Shown one piece after another: positions 14,101 to 25,170 of a DNA stretch of 64,000 nucleotides (positions are counted from its first letter, which is position 1; every line of letters begins with the position of its first letter). This DNA is from Quercus robur (taxonomy: Eukaryota; Streptophyta; Magnoliopsida; Fagales; Fagaceae). The notes below the pieces were generated by a model that saw only the letters and a program-made list of their open reading frames with translations, made no database searches and was not told the origin of the DNA. Where the stretch lies: assembly GCF_932294415.1 (NCBI RefSeq), contig NC_065541.1:50880290-50944289 (forward strand). The letters run 5' to 3'. A program made the position numbers and the translations under genes.

Positions 14101-16189
14101 TTTCCTTCTACTAAAACAGCGTCACTTGATGTTTCTGTTGATGTCAGTGAGTCCACTTTCGCTTCTGTTATGTCATACTCCTCAGACTTGTAATAAGCAC
14201 AAGTCCTGTTTGACTTAACAGGCTCAGAAATATGACATAGCCTGGTTTTTATGCCAAATGTATTCAGCCCTCTTCTTTTAATCTTAATGCTCTGAGCAGA
14301 ATCTGAAGAACAATAGCATTGATACCGTCCATAGATTCTTTGCCTAGAGTTGCTTCTACAAATAGTTTGCAAGGGAGATGGAAGAGACTGCTTCCATTCA
14401 TCATGCAATGTTCCTATTGGCTTTAGAACTTGCCCATCCGAAGGAGTAAGAGCATGCAGAAACGTTCCATATGAGCATCTAGATAAAGCACCATTTGCCC
14501 TCAGACTACCAATGTGTTTGTAGAACATATTCCCATGTCCATGCCGTGGTACAGCAATAGCAAAACCCAAATGCTCTCCTCTCTGACATGAAACGGCATG
14601 TTCTGTCTGACATAATTTTCCTGCCAACATTAGAACCTCAAGTGCATCATAAAGCAGATATTAACAAACAGCGTTCAGTATTGCTAAAATTATCAATGAA
14701 CAAACATCTTAGGAAATTATAAGACATTAACCCATTTAGGAAATTCCCCCAACTTCTTTTATTCATTGAGTTCGCAACTGTAAGAAAATGCAGGACATAG
14801 CTTTTCAAACCATGTTAGTATAAGAAAAGATTATGAACAAGTAGAGAGAGAAAGAACACAAGTCATACATCCACAACGAAAACCTCAAAATGGATAAATC
14901 TTTACCATTGAACTCTATATGTTACAATGAACCCATTGAAAAGGGTATTTATAATAGACTAAATCCTAGGAAGCATGAACACTTCATTTGGGGTGCCGTA
15001 CGGCCATACCAGTATCATACTTAGGTACAGTACTTAGATATTGTTCCTCAGGTTCCCTTTTTAAGGTTCTACCATATGAATTTTTTCTCATGAGATGGAA
15101 GTGTATTTTTTAGTTAAATAGTCACATGGCTGAATCTTAAAAAACGAACCTAAGAAATAGCACATACCTCGGTGTTGTACCCGTACCCATTACCACGCTT
15201 TCTAGACTAAATCACAGGGCTACAAGACTCCTAGTATACTTAGGATGACTTATACAAAGGAGAACTAGGATTTTCCTAATACAATAAACCTTAACTAGTA
15301 TAATACAATGGGCTTTCGTTGGGTTTTGATATTCCTAACTAATAGAAGGTTGCACATGAGTTGATTATTCACAAAATTACCTTAAACAATTTTCAGAAAA
15401 TACTGCAATAGATTAGGAAGATAATACTTGTAATAATAATGATAACAAGCACTAATAGAAGTGCGGCGTGTAGCCGGAAATGGAAAATCCTGCTCTTGTT
15501 TCCAAAACCGATCACTGATTATAAAACTGCATAGCTCCAAAGCCCATCTACTTCTATCAGTGCCTTTAAACATAAAATTTTAATTAATTAATTAATATTT
15601 ATATAAAAATATATATATATATAAAAATTTAAATTTAAAAATAAATAAATAATATATTAAAAAAAAAAAAAAAAAAAAAAGGTCCTCAACTGAAAAGCCG
15701 TTGAGTTAACTAATAGAACAAACTTTATCCAAAAGTCAGTACTCAGTAGTAAACCAAATTCCGCTCTAGAAAGTTTCACATGCAGCTTAATTTTTCAGCT
15801 CAATTCCACAGAGCACCTAAAATTCCATATAATCCTGCTCTCTACTGCTCTACTCTGCTCTACAGAAAGTGAAATTCAACTCCACAAAAGCACAGAAAAA
15901 TGAATTTCCAAAGAGAAAAAAAGCCAGAACCGTCCGATTGATACCGAATTTCGATAAATCCAATAACAAAATCAAGAATTCACAAAAAATGCAGCTACAA
16001 AACCCGCTCACACCAGTAAAAAATGGTACGAGCCCATGCACTCAAAAGCAAACAACAAATAAAAAATATAATATTAACAATATAATAATCATTTTCACTA
16101 AAAATAAAATAAAAAAAATTTAAAAAAACAGTACCTGAACCGAGAAACGAACCGAAATTCCGGTTCGAAATCAAACCGCCGATGGCCAT
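5107..16189 (-). CDS. PHT4;4: Chloroplast-type anion/ascorbate transporter, PHT4;4 (ANTR2)-like, 11 exons
   Basis: Exons read on the minus strand: 16189-16135, 14620-14004, 13689-13582, 11910-11755, 10888-10673, 9494-9285, 8183-8046, 7486-7385, 5822-5757, 5523-5439, 5204-5107. They sum to 1851 nt, or 616 residues plus stop, with all phases compatible. The protein begins MAIGGLISNRNFGSF, has a long serine/basic N-terminal region (about 1-200, a plausible plastid transit peptide) and then a 12-segment MFS core. The core starts at the conserved RWVIVLLCF...NMDRVNMSIAILPMS and has the MFS loop signature GGIWADKIGGK in exon 4. The family is the SLC17-like PHT4 group; Arabidopsis PHT4;4 is reported as a chloroplast-envelope ascorbate transporter that also carries phosphate. 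The start-codon context and N-terminus match my memory of PHT4;4. Intron 7 has a GC donor. Introns 3, 4 and 5 host transposons, but every exon is intact. The substrate is inferred. Confidence 0.9.
6830..6897. repeat. Poly-C tract followed by an AAC microsatellite and poly-A (intron 8)
   Basis: A run of about 25 C with one T, then AAAA, a second C run, five or six CAA units and a poly-A run. It lies inside intron 8 of the transporter. Such tracts are length-unstable and prone to assembly error. Confidence 0.9.
8044..8045 (-). other. Non-canonical GC splice donor (GC-AG intron 7 of PHT4;4-like gene)
   Basis: Minus-strand exon 7 ends ...GTTCGTAAG and the intron starts GCAAGAG; the next exon starts after TTGCAG at 7486. 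Using GC gives an uninterrupted frame (…ITAVRK then IMQSIGFLGPAF…), which matches the conserved transporter segment. The nearby GT (gtaagg) would shorten the exon and break the frame. GC-AG introns are a known minor class. Confidence 0.85.
9614..9660. repeat. TTC microsatellite with adjoining T and G runs
   Basis: About nine TTC units, then poly-T and an impure G run, directly before the left end of the Copia-like solo LTR in intron 5. The last five bases (gggag) form the left target-site copy of that LTR. Confidence 0.85.
9661..10618 (+). mobile_element. Copia-like solo LTR in intron 5 of the transporter gene
   Basis: A 958-bp block starts TGTTG and ends CAACA, a perfect inverted end typical of Copia LTRs. 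It is flanked by gggag (9656-9660) and gggtg (10619-10623), a 5-bp target duplication with one mismatch. A tatttaaa box (about 10258-10265) is followed by a plausible leader. No internal domain follows, so this is a solo LTR. Its right end lies 54 bases from the exon 5 donor site. Orientation is inferred from the TATA-like box. Confidence 0.6.
11344..11661. mobile_element. MITE with long terminal inverted repeats in intron 4
   Basis: The left end (gggacatttgcaatgtacat and on through cctaaactacaaaatttttc) is matched in reverse complement by the right end (gattgcaagattttgtattt through ggacattacaaatgcccc), about 55-60 bases with scattered mismatches and small gaps. Internal sub-repeats of the same phrase occur near 11470. 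No coding potential. The target duplication is not clear, so the superfamily is unassigned. Confidence 0.6.
12048..13452 (+). mobile_element. Non-autonomous Helitron in intron 3 of the transporter gene
   Basis: The left end is TCTATATATATCT, preceded by A; the right end is CTAG (13449-13452), followed by T. This fits Helitron insertion between A and T without target duplication. Just upstream of CTAG lies tgcatcgtgtgggtctgcga, which resembles the usual GC-rich Helitron 3' hairpin motif in decayed form. No Rep/helicase coding is present. The interior holds AT-rich DNA plus a less AT-rich stretch (about 12360-12620) that could be captured sequence of unknown origin. Confidence 0.7.
14621..16134 (-). 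other. Intron 1 of the transporter gene
   Basis: A 1.5-kb intron with no gene inside. It contains a very AT-rich low-complexity block ending in a 21-base poly-A (about 15572-15680). Donor GTACTG at 16134 and acceptor TTGGCAG at 14621 join an 18-codon first exon to the rest in frame. Confidence 0.7.
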
Positions 16190-16915
16190 TTTTCTTTAGC
16201 GAAGATTGTTGCTATAGCATTTCAGAATTCAAAGCATCAGTAAACGACGCCGTTTCCAGTTTTCTGTTTGCTTCGTTTTAGGCTAGAGAGGATAACACAA
16301 GAGCTTCATATGAATTGTGTGCAGATTTTATTTCTTTTTTTTTCTTCTGTGTTTTCTTTTTTTTTTTTTCAAAAGCGGGAAAAATCTCAGTGGCGTTAAA
16401 CACGAGAAAAGGAGGGTCGAGACGCTGACACGTGGCACATAATCCTCGCTGTGTTTTTTTTATTTATTTAGAAAATACGTACAAAATTAGAAATTGCTTA
16501 ACCAATTGTGTCGTGAGGATATCAAAAAGTGTACGAAATTATCAAAATGCACCTCCGTGCAAAACGCATTTGCTGTGGCTGTTTTTTTAATTGGGTGAGT
16601 TGGTAAATAAAGGGCAAGGGCATGAGTAGTTTCGGAAATTTGGAAAAAAAATAAAATGAGGAAAATCTTTAATCCTGATACTGAGGAGGTTTTCTCCATC
16701 GCAAAAGTTTCAATCGGGAAGTGTCACCCGCGAAAGGGACTTACCTCAAAAAAGGCATCAAAACGTTGCGTTTTGAATTTAAGACGATCCATGGAATATT
16801 CTCTTCTTGACACGTGGCAGTTTGGCTAGTAATGCTTACGGCATGATTTTGTCTTATTATTAAATTTAAAAAAGGGTTCTACATGCTTTTAATGTAAGCC
16901 AAGCATTAACAATGC
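16190..16915 (-). promoter_or_regulatory. 5' leader and promoter region of the PHT4;4-like gene
   Basis: Region upstream of the minus-strand start codon. Poly-T/pyrimidine tracts are present (about 16330-16370), and two copies of an ACGTGG core sit in cacgtggc strings at about 16430 and 16811 (G-box-like, possible light or ABA elements by analogy). No coding sequence recognised. The exact transcription start is not visible. Confidence 0.4.
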
Positions 16916-17963
16916 CTAAAGCATTCACAGCTGAAAATTTCATCCTATCCTATTTTAACATCTCAAAAAATTACTTTATCAATTATACAATACCATTTTA
17001 CAATACATCCAATATCCCAAATTTTATATCCCTGTTTAATACATTAAAATAATATATCCACACAATGAAATATATATATTTGCAATAATAATCTCTCTCT
17101 TTCCTCTCGTTTCTCTCTCTCTCTCTCTCTCTCCCACACCGCCGTGAACAAACCCAAAACCCCACACAACCCCACCATTGCTGCACCCACTCAACCTCTC
17201 TCTTTTATATTTTTTTTTCTCAAAAACTCATGCACAGAGAGAGAGAGAGAAATATAGAAATGGAATCAACAATCTTTCATAGAAACCATGAAAACCCAAC
17301 TTTTCTGCCATCCCCAAACAGCCACAGCTCAAACAGTAGCACCAGTAGCAGTGGCAATGGACTCCAACAACAACAACAACAACAGCAACAACAACCCACA
17401 CCACCTCCAACTCCACCATCATTTCCACGCCAAGCAACAAAACCCATCACCAGATCCGAATCGGCCAACCCTTACTTGACTACCTTTGTCCAAGCAGACA
17501 CTTCCTCCTTCAAACAAGTAGTCCAAATGCTCACCGAGACTGCAACCCCCACGCAACCCACCCACGGCAAACCCACACAACCCACGGCAAACCCAAACAA
17601 AATCCAAACAAGATGCTATTGTAGAGATGCCACGGCAACCCCAGGCCATGGTGTGGTGGCTATAGGGTTTTGAGTCTGAAGAGAGGAGAGCAGAATGAGA
17701 GAAAGAAGGAAGATAGAGAAAATAAAAGAAATAATGAGAGAGAGAGAGGAGAGAGAAAGTATGAGAGAGACAATTAAAAATTAATTTTTAAAAATACCAT
17801 TCTGTTACAGTAGCATCTTATAAATAAGATGCTACTGTAGCACAATTGTAAAAAATTTTACAATTCCGAATGTTTACAAGTCCGAATGTTGCTGAATTTT
17901 GGCCTTTAATGGTATATTATCTCAAGATATAGGATATGCAAGGTGGGCTGCGGATGCTCTTAG
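16916..17963. mobile_element. TIR-bounded element carrying a VQ-motif coding piece (Pack-type candidate)
   Basis: The left end reads ctaaagcattcacagc (16916-16931). The right end in reverse complement reads ctaagagcatccgcagc (17963-17947), the same word with one indel and two transitions. Inside are CT/GA-rich tracts, a short open frame with a VQ motif, and an internal palindrome (gcatcttataaataagatgc, about 17813-17832). No transposase is present and no target duplication was found. A MULE or hAT origin is possible. The gene-capture reading is inference. Confidence 0.4.
17260..17673 (+). CDS. Short VQ-motif protein or captured VQ gene fragment
   Basis: 137 residues starting MESTIFHRNHEN. 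VQ proteins are plant nuclear regulators that bind WRKY factors through FxxxVQxLTG. Here the motif is F84-KQVVQMLT followed by E instead of G, preceded by the typical PYLTTFVQADTSS. A poly-Q run (about 36-45) and a Pro-rich stretch lie before it. Relatives of the VQ4 type are usually well over 200 residues; this one ends about 45 residues after the motif in a low-complexity Thr/Pro tail (PTQPTHGKPTQPTANP). It may therefore be a truncated or mobilised copy. It sits inside inverted-repeat ends (16916-17963). Whether it is expressed cannot be judged. ATG 17260 is preferred over the upstream ATG at 17230, because the latter adds only a low-complexity GA-repeat translation. Confidence 0.55.
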   Translation: MESTIFHRNHENPTFLPSPNSHSSNSSTSSSGNGLQQQQQQQQQQPTPPPTPPSFPRQATKPITRSESANPYLTTFVQADTSSFKQVVQMLTETATPTQPTHGKPTQPTANPNKIQTRCYCRDATATPGHGVVAIGF

Positions 17964-18009
17964 GTGTTTAGTTATAAAGACTCTTTTGTGCTATGATTCT
18001 TATTATTAT

Positions 18010-18794
18010 TGTAGGGGCAAAGGTCCAAAATCATACAATGGGCCTTGGGCCCCATACGGGAAGATCAACCACGTCCGAGGAGAAGATGTGGGTGCCAAAA
18101 GGGCTCCCAACCCAGTTCTCGTGAACATGAAGACATTTAAAGGGCGGTCTAAGGAGAATGGTCTTCTCGGACGTGATGAGTATGGCTTAAACATGCACTC
18201 TGTCCACTAGAAGGACCCACTCAACGGACATTAGTAACAAGGATGAGTCTCACAGACCCGTGGCAAAGAAGAAAACGTAAGATGTCACAGGAGAGGCTGC
18301 AGCTGCCACATTAAATGCGTTACAACTACTTTTCTTACCGCATTAATGTGAAGAGGACCTGTGAACAGTGTTGTCTTGGTTATCACAACTCACAGAAGAC
18401 TGGAGGGGGGTGTCCGATGGGATAAACACTCAAGTGACGGTCCACATAATCAACAAGTGTAAGGCCACGATGGCTTCAAGAAGACTATATAAGAAAGGGA
18501 GTCCCTATGAGGAAGGGGACGGAAAAAGGAGAGGAGGAGAACAGAGGAACAGTACAAATAACCGTAGTCTTTGAACAGGGACTCGCATACATTCGTCTTG
18601 TCTCCTCGGACTGAGAATCTATGGACATTAAGAGGATTTGCTTGTGTTTAATTGTTGTATAGCTCAACTTTAACTATTGTCCACTTCGCTAAAGCCTAGT
18701 TCTATAGCCCACACTCTACAAATTCATTGTTTCTAGGCTCCTTGGACCAAGACCCTATACCTGTTAGGCTTGGGCTCCAAATTGTGACCCTACA
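18010..18794 (+). repeat. 5' LTR of the Tat element
   Basis: TG...CA bounded. It contains a TATA-like actatataagaaa at about 18484 and a candidate leader after it. Small open frames inside are not genes. Confidence 0.95.
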
Positions 18795-18815
18795 ATTGGC
18801 GCCGTCTGTGGGAAG
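18795..18815 (+). other. Primer-binding site of the Tat element
   Basis: ATTGGCGCCGTCTGTGGGAA follows the LTR end directly. TGGCGCC and what follows is the usual tRNA-complementary start in plant Gypsy elements. I do not name the tRNA. The same site occurs in the non-autonomous element at 41726. Confidence 0.85.
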
Positions 18816-18820
18816 AACTT

Positions 18821-20616
18821 GTGCCTCAACAAGTGCAACCGTTAGATATGGAAGGATCAGGGCCGCACCAAACGGGGCCCGTAGACTCCCAACGGCAGGA
18901 CAACTTTCTTTACTTCGAACAGGAAAGAGATCAAGACAAGCAACGAGAGAGTAGTGTGAATACCTCCCATACGAGCAAAAGCCGCTCAAGAGGGAAAGGC
19001 CATGCATCCCAAAAGCGGGACGGTAATAGGGCTTTACAGTAAGAAATCGACAATCTGAAGAGGAAGTTGCGCCGAGCTCAACAAAGACGTCCCTCCACTA
19101 GTCCGAATACCAACGATGAAGAGGACAACGAATACAGGTGAAGGTCAAGAACCCCACCAAGTGAAACCTTCTCCTATGAGGAAGAGCAACATCACAAACG
19201 CAGCCACAAAAGTCCATCCTACAAGGGCCTAGTAAACGACACTATGAGCAAAGCCTTGGACCGAATCTCCCAGTCACCCTTCACACGCAAGATAGAGGGG
19301 GCTGAACTTCCTCGGCGGTTCCACCAACCCACTTTCACCATATATAATGGTCGGACGGACCTCGCAGAACATGTAAGTCAGTTCAACCAAAGGATGGTCA
19401 TCCACTCCAAAGACGAGGCTTTGATGTGTAAAGTATTTCCATCCAGTTTGGGACCCATGGCGATGAGATGGTTTGACGGCCTCAAGCCGAACTCCATAAA
19501 TTCCTTTAAGCAACTAATCCAGGCCTTCAGCTCCCACTTCATCACGAGCAGTAGGGTTCCTGGCCCTTGGATTCCCTCATGCCCTTGTCCATACGAGAAT
19601 GGGAGACCCTGAAGGCCTACTCGGATAGGTACTGGAAGATGTATAATGAGATAGAGGGCAATTATGATGACGTTGCCATCAGTACTTTCAAGAGAGGCCT
19701 GCCAACCAAGCATGGTTTAAGGAAATCCCTGACTGGGAAGCCAGTCACCAGCCTGCGCTAGCTCATGGACTGAATCGACAAGTACAAGAGGGTCGAAGAG
19801 GACCAGCAGGTGGGTAAGGGTAGAGCGAAGGTTGTCCCTCAGGAGAGGAGGGACTTCAGGTCGGACCAATTTATCAATAACAACCGACCGAGAAAAGATT
19901 ACACGGAGCAACCTGGATCCACCGGTGTGTAGGCAGTCCACGCTGTGTTCCAAGATCCATTACATTAGATTTTGGAGAAAGTCAAGAACGAACCATTCTT
20001 CAAATGGCCAAATAGGATGGCAGGCGACCCCACAAAACGCAACCAAAACCTATACTGTCAATACCACCTAGAACCGACGCACACCACCGATGATTGCAGG
20101 AACCTGAAAAACCACTTGGACCAGCTGGTCCGAGAAGGAAAGCTAAGTCATCTCTTGCATCATTCCAATGGCCGACAAGAATGGACGAACATCGAGACAC
20201 AGCAAAGCACCTTGAGACCGCCCATTGGTGCGATAAATGTCATTCTCGCCGCTCCAGAAAGAATAGGCTCCCATCCTTCCAGAGTAATGTCGGTGGCCCG
20301 ACTCCCCGCTGAGGTTGACGCCCGTGAGTTTAAGAGGGCTAAGGGGATGGCCTCACCCATGCTAGGATTCTCGGATGAGGATAAGGTCGGAACTATTCAA
20401 CCCCACGACGATGCTCTAATTGTCACACTCAGGATTGGGGGATATGACGGGAAGAGGGTGTTAGTCGATCAAGGCAGCGTTGTGGAGGTCATGTACCCCG
20501 ACCTATACAAGGGGCTGAAGCTGAAGCCCGAAAACCTGACGGCATACGACTCCCCTTTGGTAAGCTTCAAAGGAAAAACCATTACTCCAAGAGGCCAGAT
20601 CAAACTGCCCATATAA
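18821..20616 (+). pseudogene. gag: Broken gag-protease region of the Tat element
   Basis: Retrotransposon capsid domain: the segment around 19300-19720 (RRFHQPTFTIYNGRTDLAEH, FKRGLPTKHGLRKSLTGKP) is typical of plant gag. A zinc-knuckle-like CQYHLEPTHTTDDC is near 20060-20100. The protease region near 20430-20530 reads VLVDQGSVVEVMYPDLYKGL, with DQG where DTG/DSG is usual. In-frame stops occur at 19040, 19139, 19759, 19771, 19930, 19966 and 20614, and a frame shift lies near 19560-19570. No functional product is expected. Several stops stand where relatives have Gln, Arg or Trp codons. Confidence 0.85.
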
Positions 20617-23600
20617 ACTAGCTCGGACATAGTGGAGGTGGACTTCATAGTGGTGAATGCATACTTGCCCTACACCGCCATTGTAGCTAGACCGTGGCTT
20701 CATGCCTTAAGGGCTGTTTCCTCTACCCTGCACCAGAAGGTGAAATACCCGTCGGAAGGTCGGGTCAAAGAAGTCATAGGAGACCAGGCCATGGCTCGGT
20801 AATGCATGGTGTCCGCCATCTCACGACGGCCGAGTGCCGAACCCTCAACCTCCACCGAGAACGGCTTATAGCAATTAACAACCCCAGCCATGACAGGCGG
20901 GGGACCAGCTGAAGAGGCAAATTACGAGGCTTTGGAAAAGGTTCCTGTGGGCACTAATCCGGAAATATTCTTTCAAGTCGGCTTGGAATTACCTCCCCAA
21001 GAGAAAGCATTGCTGATTGATTTCCTCAGGGAAAATGTGGACGTGTTTGCATGGGACGCCTACGAGGCCCCAGGGGTCGATCAGAACTTCATATGCCATC
21101 ACCTTAACGTTAATCCGGTCGTTACGCCCAAGAAGCAATCCCCTCGGCGCCCGTCGGAAAAGCATGCTAATGCGGTCAAGAAGGAAGTGATGAGACTTAA
21201 AAAAGCAGGGGCTATCAAAGAAGTTTTCTACCCTAAGTGGCTGTCCAATACAGTCATGGTAAAGAAGAAGAATGGAAAATGGCGAGTCTGCGTGGACTTC
21301 ACGGACCTGAATAAAGCCTGTCCGAAGGACCCCTTCCCTATGCCTCAGATAGATCGGTTGGTGGACTCAACCGCGAGACATCCTCGAATGAACTTCTTAG
21401 ACGCCTTTCTAGGATACTATCAGATACCCTTGGCTGCAGACGACCAAGAAAAGACAACTTTTGTCACCCCCATCGGAAACTACCACTATAAAGTGATGCC
21501 TTTTGGTTTGAAGAACGCCGGTTCCACCTACCAGAGGATGATGACCAGGATGTTTGAGCCGCAAATGGGTAAGAGCATCGAAGTCTATATAGATGACATG
21601 GTAGTAAAGAGTAAATTAGTGTCCGAGCATGTGAGGGACCTCGGTGACATCTTTGGAGTCCTGAGGAGACACAGGCTGCACCTTAACGCTTCTAAATGTT
21701 CATTCGGAGTGGGATCAGGAAAGTTCTTGAGCTATATGGTGACCCACAGGGGTATCGAAGTCAGCCCCAACCAAATTAGAGCTATCCATAGCATGCAGCC
21801 TCCTCGAAACCCCAAGGAGGTCCAAAAGCTCACTAGCATGATTGCCACTTTGAACTATTTTATTTTTCGTTCGGCGGATAGGTGTAGGCCTTTCTTTCTC
21901 TTGTTAAACAAGTGGAAAGGGTTCGAATGGACTGAAGAATGCGCCTTGGCCTTCCAACAGGTCAAAGAGTATCTGTCTCGGCCACCAGTCATGTCTAGCC
22001 TTGAAGCCGATGAGGTTTTATTCGCCTACATCGTCGTGGCCCCTCACGCAGTGAGCTTGGTGCTGATCCGAATGGACAATAGCATACAACGGCCTGTCAA
22101 TTACGTGAGCAAGTCGTTGCACAAGGCTGAAATTCGTTACCTCCCCCTGGAAAAGGCCATCCTGGCGATCGTTCAGGCCACGCGAAAACTCCCCCATTAT
22201 TTCCAGGCACACATAGTAGTTGCTTTAACCCAACTCCCACTCAGGTCTATACTCCGAAGTGCCGATTGCACAGGGAGAATTGCTAAGTGGGAGACCATTC
22301 TTGGCACCTTCGACATCAAGTACATGCCTCGCAACGCCGTGAAGGGCCAAATCCTTGTGAATCTGATGACTGAGTTTGCTAAACCCTCACCAGAAGAAGG
22401 GAGAGGGATGCCAAACATGGATAAAAAATTCGTTGGCACAATCTCTCAGCAGGGGCCCACCTGTTGGAAAGCATACGTCGACGGTGCAGCAAATCAAAGG
22501 GGCTCTGGGGTGGGACTCGTCTTGATTTCCCCCGAGGGGATTACCATCGAAAAATCACTAAGACTAGGCTTTTCGACTATGAATAACGAGGCAGAATATG
22601 AAGCCCTATTGGAAGGAATTTCTATGGTCGAGAAATTGGGTGGGAAATCCATAAACATGTTCTCGAACCCAAGACTTGTTGTAGGTCAAGTAAATGGGGA
22701 ATTGGAGGCAAGGGATGAAAGAATGCAAGAGTACCTAGACCAAGCTAAACGCATGCGGTCGCGTTTTAACTCTTTTAGCCTACTACACGTATCCAGAAGT
22801 GGAAACATTCATGCCGATTCTCTTGCCATGTTGGCCACCTCCTCGGCTCAATGTTTACCTCGGGTTATACTTGTGAAAGATCTACACAGGCCCTCAGTGA
22901 TGAAGGCCGAGATGATACATGTCCACAGCGTCAGAGCGGGGCCTAGCTGGATGGATCCTTTAATACAGTTTTTAAAGGAGGACGTCTTACTCCAAGAGAA
23001 GAGCGAGGCCGACAAGCTTAGAAGAAAGGCTTCTCGATTCTGGTTGTCTGAGGACTTGAAACTGTATAAGCGCTCATTTTTAGGACCGTACTTGCTCTGC
23101 GTGCACCCTGATGCCACAGAGCTTATCTTAGAGGAATTGCACGAAGTAATTTGCGGGAGCCATACAGGGGGCAGGTCCTTATCCCATAGAGCCATAACCC
23201 AAGGTTACTGGTGGCCGAACATGCAGAAAGAGGTGCACGAATACGTGAAGAAGTACAACCAATGCCAGAGGTTTGCCCCAAATATACATCAACTGGGCGG
23301 GACCCTTAATCCGCTGTCCAGCCCTTGGTCGTTCGCATAATGGGGCTTGGATATCCTAGGGCCATTTCCTAAAGCAGTGGGGAACAAGAGGTATCTTTTC
23401 TTCAGCACTGATTACTTCACTAAATGAGTCGAAGCCGAACCACTGGCAAACATCAGAGACGTGGATGCTAAGAAATTTATTTGGAGAAACATCGTCACCA
23501 AGTTCGGAGTCCTTCACACCTTGATCTCGGACAATGGTCTTCAGTTCGATAGTAAGGCTTTCAGAAGGTACTGCAGCGAGTTGGGAATTGCGAATAGATA

Positions 23601-24186
23601 CTCCACACCGGCTTACCCTCAGAGGAATGGGCAAGCCGAAGTCGTCAACAAGGTCATAGTAAATGGGTTAAAGAAGAGGTTAGAAGATGCGAAGGGGAGA
23701 TAGGTGGAAAAGCTGCCCCATGACCTGTGGACGTATCGAACCACGCCACGCAAATCGATAGGGGAGACCCCCTTTTCAATGACCTATGGAGCCGAGGCTG
23801 TCATTCCACTAGAAACAAACTTTCCGACACTGAAGACCAGCTCATTCTGTCCTAATGGCAACACTGAGCTGCTGGAAAAAAGCTTAGACCTTATCGAAGA
23901 AAGAAGGGAAAGAGCAATGGTCAAACTCGCCTACTACCAACACAAACTTAAGTAAGGTTATGACGCCAAGGTAAAGCTAAGGCCACTAGCACCTGGGGAC
24001 CTGGTATTAAGAAAAGTTCTAGGCACTGCAAAAAATCCCGCATAGGGAAAGTTCGGACCAAATTGGGAAGGGCCATATCGTATCACTTCGGTGGCCGACA
24101 TAAAGGCCTACTTTTTAGAAGATTTGGATGAGTATTAAGTGCCACGTCCCTGGAATGTAAACAACCTGAAAATGTACTATTATTAA
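20617..24186 (+). pseudogene. pol: Broken pol (RT, dual RNase H, integrase) of the Tat element
   Basis: The longest open stretch, 20890-23340 (816 codons), holds reverse transcriptase (KWRVCVDFTDLNKACPKDPF, catalytic YIDDM at 21586-21600), a Ty3-type RNase H (about 21900-22370), a second archaeal-type RNase H beginning WKAYVDGAANQRGSG (about 22460-22840) and the integrase zinc-finger region (about 23130-23290). The integrase core continues across stops: WGLDILGP, LISDNG and NGQAE supply the D, D, E residues. Stops lie at 20800, 20869, 23338, 23425, 23701, 23953, 24043 and 24136; the natural end is probably 24184-24186. One zinc-finger Cys is Tyr (KKYNQCQ). Non-functional as it stands. Confidence 0.92.
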
Positions 24187-24248
24187 TGAAAGTTCGTACT
24201 CTTGATATGCCATTCAATTATGAAAAGCCTTTGTGTTACCATTACATA

Positions 24249-24890
24249 TTTTTATCTAAGTGTTAAACAGAACCCAGGTCCTGCGTGGCTCCTCAGACCA
24301 CAGACTTGGGGGAAATTAACCACTACGCAGTTTTATCTAAGTGTTTAACAGAACCCAGGTCCTGCGTGACTCCCCGGACCACAGGCTTGGGGGAAATTAA
24401 TCACTACGCAGTTTTATCTAGGTGTTAAACAGAACTCAAGTCCTGCGTGACTCCTCGGACCATAGGCTTGGGGGAAATTAACCACTACGTATTTTTATCT
24501 AAGTGTTAAACAGAACTCAGGTCCTGCGTGGCTCCTCGGACCACAAGCTTGGGGGAAATTAACCACTACGCAGTTTTATCTAGGTGTTAAACAGAACCCA
24601 GGTCCTGCGTGGTTCCTCAAACCACAGGCTTGGGAGAAATTAACCACTACGCGTTTTATCTAGGTGTTAAACAGAACCCAGGTCCTGCGTGACTTCTCGG
24701 ACCACAGGCTTGGGGGAAATTAACCACTACTCAGTTTTATCTAAGTGTTAAATAGAACTCAGGTCCTGCGTGGCTCCTCGGACCACAGGCTTGGGGGAAA
24801 TTAACCACTACGCAGTTTTATCTAAGTGTTAAACAGAACCCAGGCTCTGCGTGGCTCCTCGGACCACAGGCTTGGGAGAAATTAGTCACT
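24249..24890 (+). repeat. Eight-copy tandem array of an 81-bp unit downstream of pol
   Basis: Eight copies begin ttttatctaagtgttaaaca and contain tcctcggaccacaggcttgg and gggaaattaaccactacgca. Most are 80-82 bp with a few substitutions each; the last decays after ttagtcactcag. The array sits directly after the pol end and before the antisense gene. A related 81-bp array occurs in the small element at 41941-43317. Confidence 0.95.
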
Positions 24891-25170
24891 CAGAAAGGGT
24901 GCAAAGTCATGGGGGAAGAACCTTACTCTCTTATTTGTACTTAGCCGTATTACATAAACTACAAAATAATGGATTATCATCGAAAATCTAGTAACACAGT
25001 CGAAACTCATTCACAATGAAAATAAAAGTTGAAGCAGTAAAAATAAAGTTCAAAGAAGAAATTATATCATTCATTAAGCTCTAAAATGAGTCATCTTACA
25101 AGCATTAACAAAAGCCAAGGAAATGGAAAGCGGAACAAAACAACTGCAAAAGAAACCCTACACTAATGTC

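Noticed and set aside
14620-14630. ATG at 14630 as the start of the transporter
   Set aside because: It lies just upstream of a good acceptor (ttggcag), and the 18-codon exon at 16189-16135 joins in frame with a family-like N-terminus.
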